Part shown: positions 17,223 to 24,706 of the stretch, one piece after another
How the letters are laid out: each line of letters begins with the position of its first letter
How positions within the stretch are numbered: position 1 is the stretch's first letter
Source of the DNA: JBOCEF01 sp047610385
Lineage (GTDB): Bacteria > Pseudomonadota > Alphaproteobacteria > Rhodobacterales > Rhodobacteraceae
NCBI GenBank assembly: GCA_047610385.1
Contig: JBLGAC010000013.1
Coordinates: 22,698 to 86,697, forward strand
Direction of reading: 5' to 3'
Length of the DNA stretch: 64,000 nucleotides
Translations under genes and position numbers: made by a program
The notes under the pieces: generated by a model
What the model was told of the DNA's origin: nothing
Seen by the model: the letters and a program-made list of their open reading frames with translations, nothing else
Database searches by the model: none

Positions 17223-18226
17223 CTGGCGGTGGTCTCCGTGGGCAGGGCGTCGGCGGCGCGGGCCAGCGCCCAATCCGCGGTCAGATCATGCACTTTTCCC
17301 GCGTTTCGGTCGCGCAGCAGCATGTGCCATCCATCGCGGACATAGGCGAAATCTGCGGGGCCACGCAAGCGGCCCGGCAGCGCATGCACGGTTGCGGGGT
17401 CCACCACGTCTTCGTGCGCGCCCAGCACCACCAACGCCGGGGCATCGACATGGGGCGCGGCGGCAACCGCCCGGTCCATCAACCGCACGAGGCCCAGAAA
17501 TTCGCGCCCCGACGGCGCCGCGTAATGCAACGGATCCCGGCTGAGCGCGCGCAGCATCACGTCATTGTCCGAAGGGCGGATCTGCACCAGCCCGCGCCCG
17601 GTCCAGCGAACGTCCGGCACAACCAGCGCCGCCAGCCAGGCTGAGGCTCGCAGATGCGGCCCCAGATCATCGCCGCCCCAGACCGCGGGGGCCAGCAGGA
17701 TTAACCCCGCGGCACCGGGCAAGTGTCCCTCGCCCGCCGCGGCCAGCGCCACGGCACCGCCCATGGAATGGCCCGCGACAAACACCGGCATGCCGGGATG
17801 GCGCGCCTGCACGGCGGCAAACATGGCACCCGCATCGGCGATCAAGGTGCCCGCGCCCGGCCAACGCTGCCAGCCCGGCGCGCGGCCAAATCCGCGCTGG
17901 TCCGGGGCGTAGACCGCGATGCCGCGCGCCGACCACGCGGCGGCGGCGCGCGCAAAGGTCGACGCGCCGTAATCGCCATAGCCATGCAGCCCCAGGATCA
18001 CGGCGCGCGCCGCGCCCTGTGCCGGCCAATGGGCGACGGGCGATTGCGCCGCACCCGTCAGGCGCAGCGTCTGCGGGGGCTGGGTTTCGATCTGGTTTTC
18101 GCCGTCAGGCGTGGCGGGCGTGGCGTTCATAAGCGTGCCCGTCAGGGGCGCACGCGGGTCCGCAGCGCCCCCCGCACAGGCCGCCAAGGCCCCGGCCAGC
18201 AAGGCGGCGGCAATCAGTCTGAACAT
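17219..18226 (-). CDS. Alpha/beta-hydrolase lipoprotein (monoacylglycerol lipase-like)
   Basis: About 335 residues. The N-terminus MFRLIAAALLAGALAAC is a lipoprotein signal with the acylated Cys at 17. The hydrolase core shows GLHGYGDYG (oxyanion region), YAPDQRGFGRA, the nucleophile elbow VAGHSMGGAV, LILLAPAVWG, and an Asp/His pair around LGAHEDVVDP and DGWHMLLRD. This matches serine-aquaporin-type lysophospholipase/monoglyceride lipase hydrolases. It should sit in the periplasm, anchored to a membrane. The start overlaps the 3' end of the uracil-DNA glycosylase gene by 13 bases, and its stop overlaps the SseB-like start, making a tight three-gene run. Confidence 0.82.
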   Translation of the reverse strand: MFRLIAAALLAGALAACAGGAADPRAPLTGTLMNATPATPDGENQIETQPPQTLRLTGAAQSPVAHWPAQGAARAVILGLHGYGDYGASTFARAAAAWSARGIAVYAPDQRGFGRAPGWQRWPGAGTLIADAGAMFAAVQARHPGMPVFVAGHSMGGAVALAAAGEGHLPGAAGLILLAPAVWGGDDLGPHLRASAWLAALVVPDVRWTGRGLVQIRPSDNDVMLRALSRDPLHYAAPSGREFLGLVRLMDRAVAAAPHVDAPALVVLGAHEDVVDPATVHALPGRLRGPADFAYVRDGWHMLLRDRNAGKVHDLTADWALARAADALPTETTAR

Positions 18227-18834
18227 TCGGGCCTCTTGAGCATTGGGGTCAGGGCGGCGCGCAGCCATGGCACAGTTTCGCCTTCAAACCACGGGTTGCG
18301 CTTTAACCAACCAGTGTTCCGCCAGCTTGGATGGGGCAGGGGCAACAAGGCGGGGGCAGCGTCGGTCCGCGCGCGCCAGTCGCGCACCGTGTCGGTCACC
18401 TTGCGGTGGGGCTTGCCCAGATGCCAGCGCTGGGCATGGCCACCGATCAGCAGGATCAGGCGCAGCTGCGGCATGGCCGCCATCGCCTGATCGCGCCACA
18501 GCTTTGCGCAGACCGGCGGCGGCGGCAGGTCCGCACCGTTGGCGTCGTAGCCCGGAAAGCAGAACGCCATCGGCAGGATCGCAATGCGGGCCGCGTCGTA
18601 GAATGTGGCGCGGTCCACCCCCATCCAGCCGCGCAGGCGATCCCCTGACGGGTCGTCAAACGGCAGGCCCGACGCATGCACCCGCGCGCCGGGCGCCTGC
18701 CCCGCCAGCAGCACCTGCGCGGTGGGGCTGATCCGTGTGACGGGCCGGGGGGCATGGGCAGTGGCGGTTGCTTTGAACCGTGCGGCACATTCGGTGCATG
18801 CGGCGATGCGCGCGGACAACATGGCGGCGGTCAT
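18214..18834 (-). CDS. Uracil-DNA glycosylase family protein
   Basis: 206 residues. The N-terminal helix carries a CxxC (ACTECAARF). The catalytic-site region is VLLAGQAPGARVHASGLPF followed by DDPSGDRLRGWMG, and the C-terminal loop is LPLPHPSWRN. GQAPG and HPS correspond to motif 1 and motif 2 of uracil-DNA glycosylases. The His after GARV and the DPSG loop are typical of the YqaJ-neighbour/SMUG-like group common in alphaproteobacteria. It probably removes uracil or another deaminated base. The ATG at 18834 is used. It heads the minus-strand run with the hydrolase and SseB-like gene, with no evident repair link to those neighbours. Confidence 0.83.
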   Translation of the reverse strand: MTAAMLSARIAACTECAARFKATATAHAPRPVTRISPTAQVLLAGQAPGARVHASGLPFDDPSGDRLRGWMGVDRATFYDAARIAILPMAFCFPGYDANGADLPPPPVCAKLWRDQAMAAMPQLRLILLIGGHAQRWHLGKPHRKVTDTVRDWRARTDAAPALLPLPHPSWRNTGWLKRNPWFEGETVPWLRAALTPMLKRPECSD

Positions 18835-19057
18835 GGCGCACCCTCAAGGCCCAGATGCGCGTTGAACCCGGTGATCTGCATCGCGCCCCGCCCCCGCGTG
18901 CACAACGCTGGCCATGCCCGCCACAGGACCCGCACGACGATTGCGCCGCCGTGCATGCCTGTGGGCATGCGGGTGGCTTCTGCTGAGGATTGCACCGCGG
19001 CGCGCGCTCTGCTTTGGATCCCGGTCATTGGCGGAGCATGGCGAAAGGGGCGGGGAT

Positions 19058-20197
19058 TTGGCAAGCGACGTGGCAGTGATCGGCGGCGGTGTGTTTGGCC
19101 TGTGGTGCGCGCGGGCCTGCGCGGCCAAGGGGCTGTCGGTCGTGCTGGTCGATGGCGGGCAGATCGCGGGGGCGGATGCGACGCGCGCGGCCAGCATGGG
19201 GTTCGTTGGCGCATTGGCCCCGCACCGGACCGAACCGTGGACCCCGCTTAAGGCGCTTCAGCTGTCGGCGCTGCTGTCCCTGCCCTTGGAGGTCGCGGCA
19301 CTGGCTGCGCAAACCGGCCTCAACCCCGGCTGGCGCGCCGTGGGGCGGCTGACCCCGCTGCACACCGCAAGGGCGCGCGCGCGGTCCGAAATCGCGGCAG
19401 CTGAAGCGACGATCCGCTGGGCCGCCGAGGTCCCCGCCCCGGCCCCGCGCATGTGGATTGAGGACGCCTCGCCCGATCCCGGCTGGCTGGTGCCCCCGTC
19501 CCACGGTGTGCTGATCGATGATCTGAGCGCGCGCATCGCCCCGCGTGCGTTCCTTGCGGCGCTCAGGGCCGCGTGCCTCGGCGCCGGGGTGACCTTGCGC
19601 GAAGGCGCGGCGGTCGCGGCGGTGGATGGCCGGGGCGCGACCCTGGCCGATGGTGGGCGGATTGATGCGGGCGCAGTGATCGTGGCGGCGGGGGCCGGGT
19701 CGTTCGCGCTGCTCGCGCCCCATCTGGGGGTGGAGGCACCGCAGGCAGGCTGGGCGATCAAGGGCCAGGCGGCGTTCTTTGATGTGCCCGCCCCGGACGG
19801 CGCGGCGGCGATCAATGATGGCGGGCTGTGGATCATCCCGCAGGATGGTGGCATCGCGGTCGGGTCCACCTCAGAGAAAACGTGGGACGCGCCGGGTCCG
19901 GACGCGCTGCTGGACGCGGTGATCGAGGCAGCCGCCACCCTGTGCCCGCTGCTCCGCGGTCATGCCCCGCGCGAGAGGTGGGCAGGCCTGCGTCCCCGTG
20001 CCGTCGGGCGCCGCCCGATGGCCGGGCCGATTGCGGGAACGCCGGGTCTTTGGACTGCGACGGGCGGTTTCAAGATCGGCTTCGCGCTCGCTCATGTGAT
20101 CGCCCAGGCGCTGGCGCAGGAGCTGAGCGGCACCCGCGCGCCCATGCTCGACGCATTCCTGCCCGACGCGCATGTTGCGCAGATCCCGCGCGGCTGA
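19058..20197 (+). CDS. FAD-dependent amine/glycine oxidoreductase (DadA/ThiO-like)
   Basis: About 379 residues. The Rossmann FAD-binding motif VAVIGGGVFGLWCARACAAKG is at the N-terminus, with VVLVDGGQIAGADATRAASMG next. The middle has the substrate domain, and the C-terminus has GLRPRAVGRRPMAGPI and LWTATGGFKIGFALAH, which close the FAD site. This is the DAO family; the substrate is probably an amino acid or amine. The only sensible starts are TTG at 19058 (LASDVAVIGGG), preceded by a purine-rich stretch, or GTG at 19070; open frame before it has poor coding character. The gene is divergent from the glycosylase gene and is followed by a 280-base gap holding no recognisable gene. Confidence 0.8.
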   Translation: MASDVAVIGGGVFGLWCARACAAKGLSVVLVDGGQIAGADATRAASMGFVGALAPHRTEPWTPLKALQLSALLSLPLEVAALAAQTGLNPGWRAVGRLTPLHTARARARSEIAAAEATIRWAAEVPAPAPRMWIEDASPDPGWLVPPSHGVLIDDLSARIAPRAFLAALRAACLGAGVTLREGAAVAAVDGRGATLADGGRIDAGAVIVAAGAGSFALLAPHLGVEAPQAGWAIKGQAAFFDVPAPDGAAAINDGGLWIIPQDGGIAVGSTSEKTWDAPGPDALLDAVIEAAATLCPLLRGHAPRERWAGLRPRAVGRRPMAGPIAGTPGLWTATGGFKIGFALAHVIAQALAQELSGTRAPMLDAFLPDAHVAQIPRG

Positions 20198-20480
20198 TCC
20201 ACCGTGGCGCGGCGCTTGCGGGGATTGACCCCGCTGCGCGCCACGGCGACCTGCGGCCGCCCGGCCCGTGGCAACCGGGGCTTCCCTAGGCCCTTGGACA
20301 TTGCGGGCGGCAACCGGCGCCGGGTTGCCGCCGGTGCGACAGGTGCAGTGCCGCGCAGGCGCTTCGGGGGCCGCTGGCGCGCGCGTGGGGGCGCGGCTTG
20401 GGGCCTCAAAGGCGGCGCGCTCTGGTCATTGCGCGGACCCGGCGCCATCGTGCAATGCAATTCACAGGGAGCCGCGCGCA

Positions 20481-21065
20481 ATGCCAATTCTTTCGCCCAC
20501 TGACCACCATGGCTGCATCACCTGGATCGGGGTCGTGCATGACCGTGCGGTCACCCTTGAGGCCGAGCCGCTGGCGCACACTGCCCTAACCTTCGACGGC
20601 GTGCCCGGCGACACCCATGGCGGGGCGACACGGCCGTCTTGCGTGCGCGTTATCGGGCAATACCCGACGCGCGGGACCCAAATCCGCAACGCCCGCCAGC
20701 TTTCGATTCTGTCGGCTGAGGAAATGGCCGCCACCGCTGAGGCGATTGGTCTTCCGGCGATCAACCCTGCCTGGATCGGCGCCAATCTGGTGTTGGAGGG
20801 CATTCCCGATTTCACCAAGATCCCGCCGGGCTCCCGGCTGATCGCGCCCTCGGGTGCCTCAATCGCGGTGGACCTGGAGAACGGGCCCTGCCGCTTTCCC
20901 GCAGATGTGATTGAGGCCGCGCATCCCGGCCATGGCAAGCGCTGGATCAAGGCCGCCATGGGCCGCCGCGGCGTGGTTGCGTGGGTGGAATGTCCGGGCG
21001 AAATTCGTCTGGGTGATGCGCTCAGGCTGCATGTTCCGTCGCAGCGTCCTTGGGGCCACGCCTGA
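20481..21065 (+). CDS. MOSC domain protein
   Basis: About 194 residues. The text GDTHGGATRPSCVRVIGQYPTRGTQIRNARQLSILS, GANLVLEGIPDFTKIPPGSRL, and VDLENGPCRFPADVI fits the MOSC (molybdenum-cofactor sulfurase C-terminal) fold, with the conserved Cys in NGPCRFP that would carry a persulfide. MOSC proteins deliver sulfur to the molybdenum cofactor or detoxify N-hydroxylated compounds. It begins at ATG 20481 with AGGGAG twelve bases upstream, and ends just before the convergent hypothetical gene. A functional link with the CoxL-type protein at 11504 is possible because both concern molybdenum chemistry, but they are 7 kb apart. Confidence 0.85.
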   Translation: MPILSPTDHHGCITWIGVVHDRAVTLEAEPLAHTALTFDGVPGDTHGGATRPSCVRVIGQYPTRGTQIRNARQLSILSAEEMAATAEAIGLPAINPAWIGANLVLEGIPDFTKIPPGSRLIAPSGASIAVDLENGPCRFPADVIEAAHPGHGKRWIKAAMGRRGVVAWVECPGEIRLGDALRLHVPSQRPWGHA

Positions 21066-21075
21066 CGCGGGCGCC

Positions 21076-21720
21076 TCAGATGGCCTGATCTGGCGCGCGG
21101 TCGGGGTGTGATGCGGACAAGAGCCGCGCTGGGTCTGCGCCGTTCACGCCATGCCCGGCGGTGGCGGCGGTCCGGGGCGGCGCCTTGTCAGCCATGGCCC
21201 GATCCTGCGCTTCATTGTCGGGCGCGGGGGTCAGCGCCTTCAGCCCCGCTTTTTCCAACAGGCTGAGCGCTGCGGACAGCACCCCTTGCGCCTCGTGTCC
21301 TGACCCGTCGGGCCGCGGTTTGGGCAGGGGGGCGCTGAGCGCGGCGCGCGTGCGGGGCATTGGCTTGGTGAGCGGCGCTTCGGGAACCGCAAAGCGCGCC
21401 GCCTTGGCCATCAGCCATGAGGTGCCAAGTTCAGGCCCCGCGGCTTCGCCCAAATCCGCGGCAAAGGCGCTGAGCGATTCGGCGAATCGCTTGGCTGGTT
21501 CCAGCAGTACATCGGGTGAGGAGAAATTAACCGGCCTGCCGCGCGGCCTTGAAAAGCGCGCGCCGCGGATGTCTGGCACGTCGTCCGGATTGCGCAGATC
21601 GTTCCATGTGTTGCGGTGCTCTGGGATACGCGCGCCAGTGCCTTGCCCATCCGAGGAGGACGAGGTCAGGGCGGCCACCAGAAGGCCAACAAGAACCATG
21701 CCTGCGAAAATCTCTTTCAT
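21076..21720 (-). CDS. Hypothetical protein with N-terminal membrane anchor or signal
   Basis: 214 residues, not recognised. Residues 1-20 (MKEIFAGMVLVGLLVAALTS) form a hydrophobic segment with no clear cleavage site. A Ser/Gly-rich linker, a mid-region with FSSPDVLLEPAKRFAESLSA, and a Pro/Ala-rich, probably disordered C-terminal half follow. Low complexity makes distant homology hard to judge. The start has GTGAG five bases upstream. The gene is convergent with the MOSC gene (10 bases apart) and divergent from the gene at 21957. Coding is supported by the start signal and an uninterrupted frame, but less surely than for its neighbours. Confidence 0.55.
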   Translation of the reverse strand: MKEIFAGMVLVGLLVAALTSSSSDGQGTGARIPEHRNTWNDLRNPDDVPDIRGARFSRPRGRPVNFSSPDVLLEPAKRFAESLSAFAADLGEAAGPELGTSWLMAKAARFAVPEAPLTKPMPRTRAALSAPLPKPRPDGSGHEAQGVLSAALSLLEKAGLKALTPAPDNEAQDRAMADKAPPRTAATAGHGVNGADPARLLSASHPDRAPDQAI

Positions 21721-21791
21721 GGGCTCACGTCGCGTGCTCCGGTCGGGGCGCGGGGACGGCGATCATCCTTCCGCATGGAAAGCCGAAAAAC

Positions 21792-21806
21792 TTAGGTGAC
21801 ACTATA
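21792..21806 (+). other. 15-base identity to the core of the phage SP6 promoter
   Basis: ttaggtgacactata is the core of the SP6 RNA polymerase promoter as used in cloning vectors. The flanking bases do not continue the vector sequence, and the stretch sits in a normal intergenic gap between divergent genes at 21720 and 21957. It is most likely chance, or part of a local promoter. Confidence 0.6.
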
Positions 21807-21956
21807 CCATATCGCATATGAAAGCAGGCTTGAAACGAGGTGCCCCCTGCCGGGCCTGCAAACTTCGCGCCCCACCTGCGCGGAAATCGGGGCTTGAGCG
21901 CCCCGCGGCGTCGGGTCAGCCTGCGCGACGACGCATTCCGTGTCAGGGAGCCAGAC

Positions 21957-22472
21957 ATGCGCACCGACATTCGACCCCTCGCCATCGTGATCCTGCTTCT
22001 GGCGTTGTGCGCGCCGGGGATGTCAGGGCTGCGCGCCGCGAACGACGACGCCGTCCACATTGACCGGCAGGAGGGCTACCATTACCCCACCGTCGGGACT
22101 GAGGAAGATTTCACCCGCCACCTGATCCCGGACGCGCCCCCATCAGACGGCGATCTGCGCGAACGCTTCGTCAGCCTGGTCACGCGCGCGCAGCTCGACG
22201 CCCCGGAAACGCCCCGCTACGTGGTGTTTGCCAAGGGGTCGGACAGCCGCCATCTGATCATCGTCGCGCTGGATGATAACATCTTCCGCACGATCTTTCG
22301 CGCACGGGCGGTGCTGGCGCAGCTCAGCAGCAATCTGCGCGAATCGCCGCTGTTCGTGGAACGGGGGCTGGACACGACGGCCACGTTCTTTGACATGCTC
22401 CAGATCCTCGACTTCGAAAGCCTGACGGTCACTGATGGCGTCGAGTGGAGCCACAAGATCCACTTCAGATAG
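21957..22472 (+). CDS. Conserved exported protein of alphaproteobacteria, function unknown
   Basis: About 171 residues with a cleavable signal peptide (hydrophobic core LAIVILLLALCAPG, likely cleavage after residues 26-28). The mature part starts with QEGYHYPTVGTEEDFTR and carries RYVVFAKGSDSRHLIIVALDD and FFDMLQILDFESLTVTDG. I recall relatives in Rhodobacterales, some carrying a misleading molybdopterin-guanine dinucleotide label; nothing here supports that. CAGGGAG six bases upstream supports ATG 21957. The gene lies 14 bases upstream of folD on the same strand, so the two are probably cotranscribed. Confidence 0.72.
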   Translation: MRTDIRPLAIVILLLALCAPGMSGLRAANDDAVHIDRQEGYHYPTVGTEEDFTRHLIPDAPPSDGDLRERFVSLVTRAQLDAPETPRYVVFAKGSDSRHLIIVALDDNIFRTIFRARAVLAQLSSNLRESPLFVERGLDTTATFFDMLQILDFESLTVTDGVEWSHKIHFR

Positions 22473-22486
22473 GGGACGCGACCCTC

Positions 22487-23386
22487 ATGAGCGCTGACAT
22501 CATCGACGGCAAGGCCTTCGCGGCCCGGTTGCGCGGCCGCATTTCGGGCCATGTGGCGCGCATGACCGCGCAAGGCGTGATCCCCGGCCTTGCGGTCGTG
22601 CTGGTGGGCGAAGATCCCGCAAGCCAGGTCTACGTGCGGTCCAAGGCCAAGCAGACCGTGGAATGCGGGATGCGCAGCTTTGAACACCGCTTGGACGCCG
22701 CGACCGGCGAGGCTGAATTGCTGGCGGTGATCGCGGCGCTGAACGCCGATCCCGCGGTGCATGGCATTTTGGTGCAACTGCCGCTGCCCGATCACCTGAA
22801 CTCAGATCTGGTGATCAACGCGATCGACCCGGCCAAGGATGTGGACGGGTTCCATATCTCAAACGTTGGCAAGCTGGCGACCGGGCAGGACGCGCTGGTG
22901 TCGTGCACGCCGCTGGGGTGCCTGTTGCTGCTGCGCGACCGTCTGGGCGATCTGTCAGGGCTGAACGCGGTGGTGGTCGGGCGCAGCAACATCGTTGGCA
23001 AACCGATGGCGCAGCTGCTGCTGCGCGACAGCTGCACGGTGACCATCGCCCACAGCCGCACCCGCGACATTGCCGAAGTCTGCCGCCGCGCCGATATTCT
23101 GATCGCCGCGGTGGGACGCCCGAAGATGGTTGGCGGCGACTGGATCAAGCCCGGCGCGACCGTGATCGACGTGGGCATCAACCGCATCCCCGCACCCGAA
23201 AAGGGCGAGGGCAAGACCCGGCTGGTCGGCGACGTGGATTTCGACGCGGCGGTTCAGGTGGCGGGCGCAATCACCCCGGTGCCCGGCGGCGTCGGCCCGA
23301 TGACCATTGCGTGCCTGCTGGCCAACACCGTGACCGCCGCCAGCCGCATCCACGGGCTGGAGGCCCCCGAAGGCCTGACCATCTGA
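22487..23386 (+). CDS. folD: Bifunctional methylene-THF dehydrogenase/methenyl-THF cyclohydrolase
   Basis: 299 residues, the usual FolD length. Catalytic region: YVRSKAKQTVECGM with the Tyr and Lys of the active site, VQLPLPDHL, IDPAKDVDGFH. NADP-binding region: VVVGRSNIVGKPMAQLLL and TVTIAHSRT. The C-terminal signature PVPGGVGPMTIACLLANT is complete. It interconverts 5,10-methylene-, methenyl- and 10-formyl-tetrahydrofolate in the cytoplasm, supplying one-carbon units. The start at 22487 has AGGGGA about ten bases upstream. It closes a short operon with the exported protein at 21957. Confidence 0.96.
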   Translation: MSADIIDGKAFAARLRGRISGHVARMTAQGVIPGLAVVLVGEDPASQVYVRSKAKQTVECGMRSFEHRLDAATGEAELLAVIAALNADPAVHGILVQLPLPDHLNSDLVINAIDPAKDVDGFHISNVGKLATGQDALVSCTPLGCLLLLRDRLGDLSGLNAVVVGRSNIVGKPMAQLLLRDSCTVTIAHSRTRDIAEVCRRADILIAAVGRPKMVGGDWIKPGATVIDVGINRIPAPEKGEGKTRLVGDVDFDAAVQVAGAITPVPGGVGPMTIACLLANTVTAASRIHGLEAPEGLTI

Positions 23387-23410
23387 GCCCTTTTGCGCGC
23401 TGATCTGGGG

Positions 23411-23860
23411 TCAGTTGCGGCCCGACATGGTCATCATCGTGCCCAGAAGGGTGGCGACCTGCACCGGCGCGCGCCCTTCGGCATCGGCATAAACATCCGC
23501 GCGCACGACCGTCAGGCGACGGCCCGCGCGTTCGACCCGGCCAACGGCGCGCAGGTGTTGGCCATCGCCGGGCGCCATCAGGTTGATCTTCATTTCAACG
23601 GTCATCACGCCGTCATCGCTGCCCATCAGCGTCTGCGCGGCAAGCCCCGCAGCGGTGTCGCCTAGGGTAAAGGTCAGCCCGGCATGGGCAAAGCCGTAAT
23701 GCTGGCCGGTCTCGCGCCGGATCGGGGCGGTGATTTCAACCATGCCGGGCGCTGCATCGGTCAAGGCCGCGCCAAGGGTGTGCATCATGCCCTGGGCGTC
23801 GAATGCGGCGTTGATGCGGGCGCGCCAGTCTGCGGCGCGGGGAACATGGATATGTGTCAT
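23411..23860 (-). CDS. Hotdog-fold thioesterase (PaaI family)
   Basis: 149 residues. GMMHTLGAALTDAAPGMVEITAPIRRETGQHYGFAHAGLTFTLGDTAAGLAAQTLM is the PaaI-type hotdog pattern, with the helix containing HAGLTFTLGD and the catalytic Asp position. The end MTVEMKINLMAPGDGQ and ADVYADAEGRAPVQVATLLGTMM completes the fold. It probably hydrolyses an acyl-CoA. It overlaps PdeM by ATGA (23857-23860), so the two share a transcript although no functional link to DNA repair is known. Confidence 0.83.
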   Translation of the reverse strand: MTHIHVPRAADWRARINAAFDAQGMMHTLGAALTDAAPGMVEITAPIRRETGQHYGFAHAGLTFTLGDTAAGLAAQTLMGSDDGVMTVEMKINLMAPGDGQHLRAVGRVERAGRRLTVVRADVYADAEGRAPVQVATLLGTMMTMSGRN

Positions 23861-24567
23861 GGCGCGCAGATAGCGCGGGCGTTTGGGCGGCGTCCAGCCT
23901 GGTCGCGCAGCCCAGACAAAGGCGCGGCGATCACCCGCAGCCCGGTCAGCAGGGCCAGCCCCTCAGGCATCAGCGCGCGCAAGGGCGGCGCGCCGACATC
24001 AAGGCCCCCGACATACGCGCCGAACGCAGGCAAAATCAGCTTTGCGCCATCCCACATAAAGCACGCGCGCGCCGGCCCGCGCCCCAACCGCGCTTTGGGA
24101 TGCCAGTGGCCCGACACCTCTGGCCCCGCGGTTTCGGCGATGTGCCGGAACGCAACCGGGCCGTCTGGGGCGGGAACGGACAGCTCTGCCAGATGCTCTC
24201 CGGGCAGGGATGACGGGGCGGGGTCGTGGTTGCCCGCAATCCACACCCAGCGCCGCCCAGTGGCCAGGGCAATCAGGCGGGCGCGGGCGGCGGTGTCCAG
24301 ACGCGCCTCGGCCCCTGCATCGTCGAAACTGTCGCCAAGGCTGATCACGACCCGCGGCGCCAGTGCGTGGATCTCGGCCTCAAGCCGGTCCAGCGTCGCC
24401 AGCGCCTCATAGGGTGGCAGCAATGCGCCGCCATGGCGCGCACGCCGCGCCGCGCGCCCCAGATGCAGGTCTGAGACCGCCAGCACCCCAACCCCCGCCC
24501 ACCAAAGGGCGCCTGAGGGACGGGCCTGAACCACCGCTCCCGCCAGCGAAATGTCGTGATGTGTCAT
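23857..24567 (-). CDS. pdeM: Ligase-associated DNA damage response endonuclease PdeM
   Basis: About 236 residues. The metallophosphoesterase series is complete: AVSDLHLGRAARRA, VISLGDSFDDAGAE, VWIAGNHDPAP and VSGHWHPKARLG. PdeM is the manganese-dependent nuclease of the ligase-associated repair cluster described in proteobacteria with an Lhr-core helicase, an MBL exonuclease and an ATP-dependent ligase; all four are present here. The start at 24567 (MTHHDISLAG) is preferred, since upstream text is repeat-like and low in coding quality. It lies 97 bases after lhr and overlaps the thioesterase. Confidence 0.9.
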   Translation of the reverse strand: MTHHDISLAGAVVQARPSGALWWAGVGVLAVSDLHLGRAARRARHGGALLPPYEALATLDRLEAEIHALAPRVVISLGDSFDDAGAEARLDTAARARLIALATGRRWVWIAGNHDPAPSSLPGEHLAELSVPAPDGPVAFRHIAETAGPEVSGHWHPKARLGRGPARACFMWDGAKLILPAFGAYVGGLDVGAPPLRALMPEGLALLTGLRVIAAPLSGLRDQAGRRPNARAICAP

Positions 24568-24610
24568 GGGCCGCAGGTAACGGCGCGGATCGGCCCGATG
24601 CAAGGGCTTG

Positions 24611-24634
24611 GCCATGATTGGGGCCATGATTGGG
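24611..24634. repeat. Two exact tandem copies of a 12-base unit
   Basis: gccatgattggg occurs at 24611-24622 and again at 24623-24634, in the gap between the end of lhr and the pdeM start. The second copy runs into the possible third member of the dispersed repeat. Confidence 0.6.
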
Positions 24635-24706
24635 ATGCAGGGCGGGGCGGTCGGGCGGCGTCGCCTATGGCGAGGCTGCGCGCCGGGCCGAACCGGCATC
24701 CCAATC
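24628..24706. repeat. Possible divergent copy C of the dispersed repeat
   Basis: gattgggatgc (24628-24638) is the exact reverse complement of gcatcccaatc (24696-24706). The left part gattgggatgcagggcgggg resembles the start of copies A and B (tgcagggcggg is identical to copy B), but the interior does not align. The right arm lies in the last codons of lhr and the stop codon is inside the element. Relatedness is uncertain. Confidence 0.35.

Noticed and set aside
18831..19021. Small minus-strand frame ending with an ATGA overlap on the uracil-DNA glycosylase start
   Set aside because: The overlap is suggestive, but the translation is Arg-rich and low in coding character, and no family is recognised.
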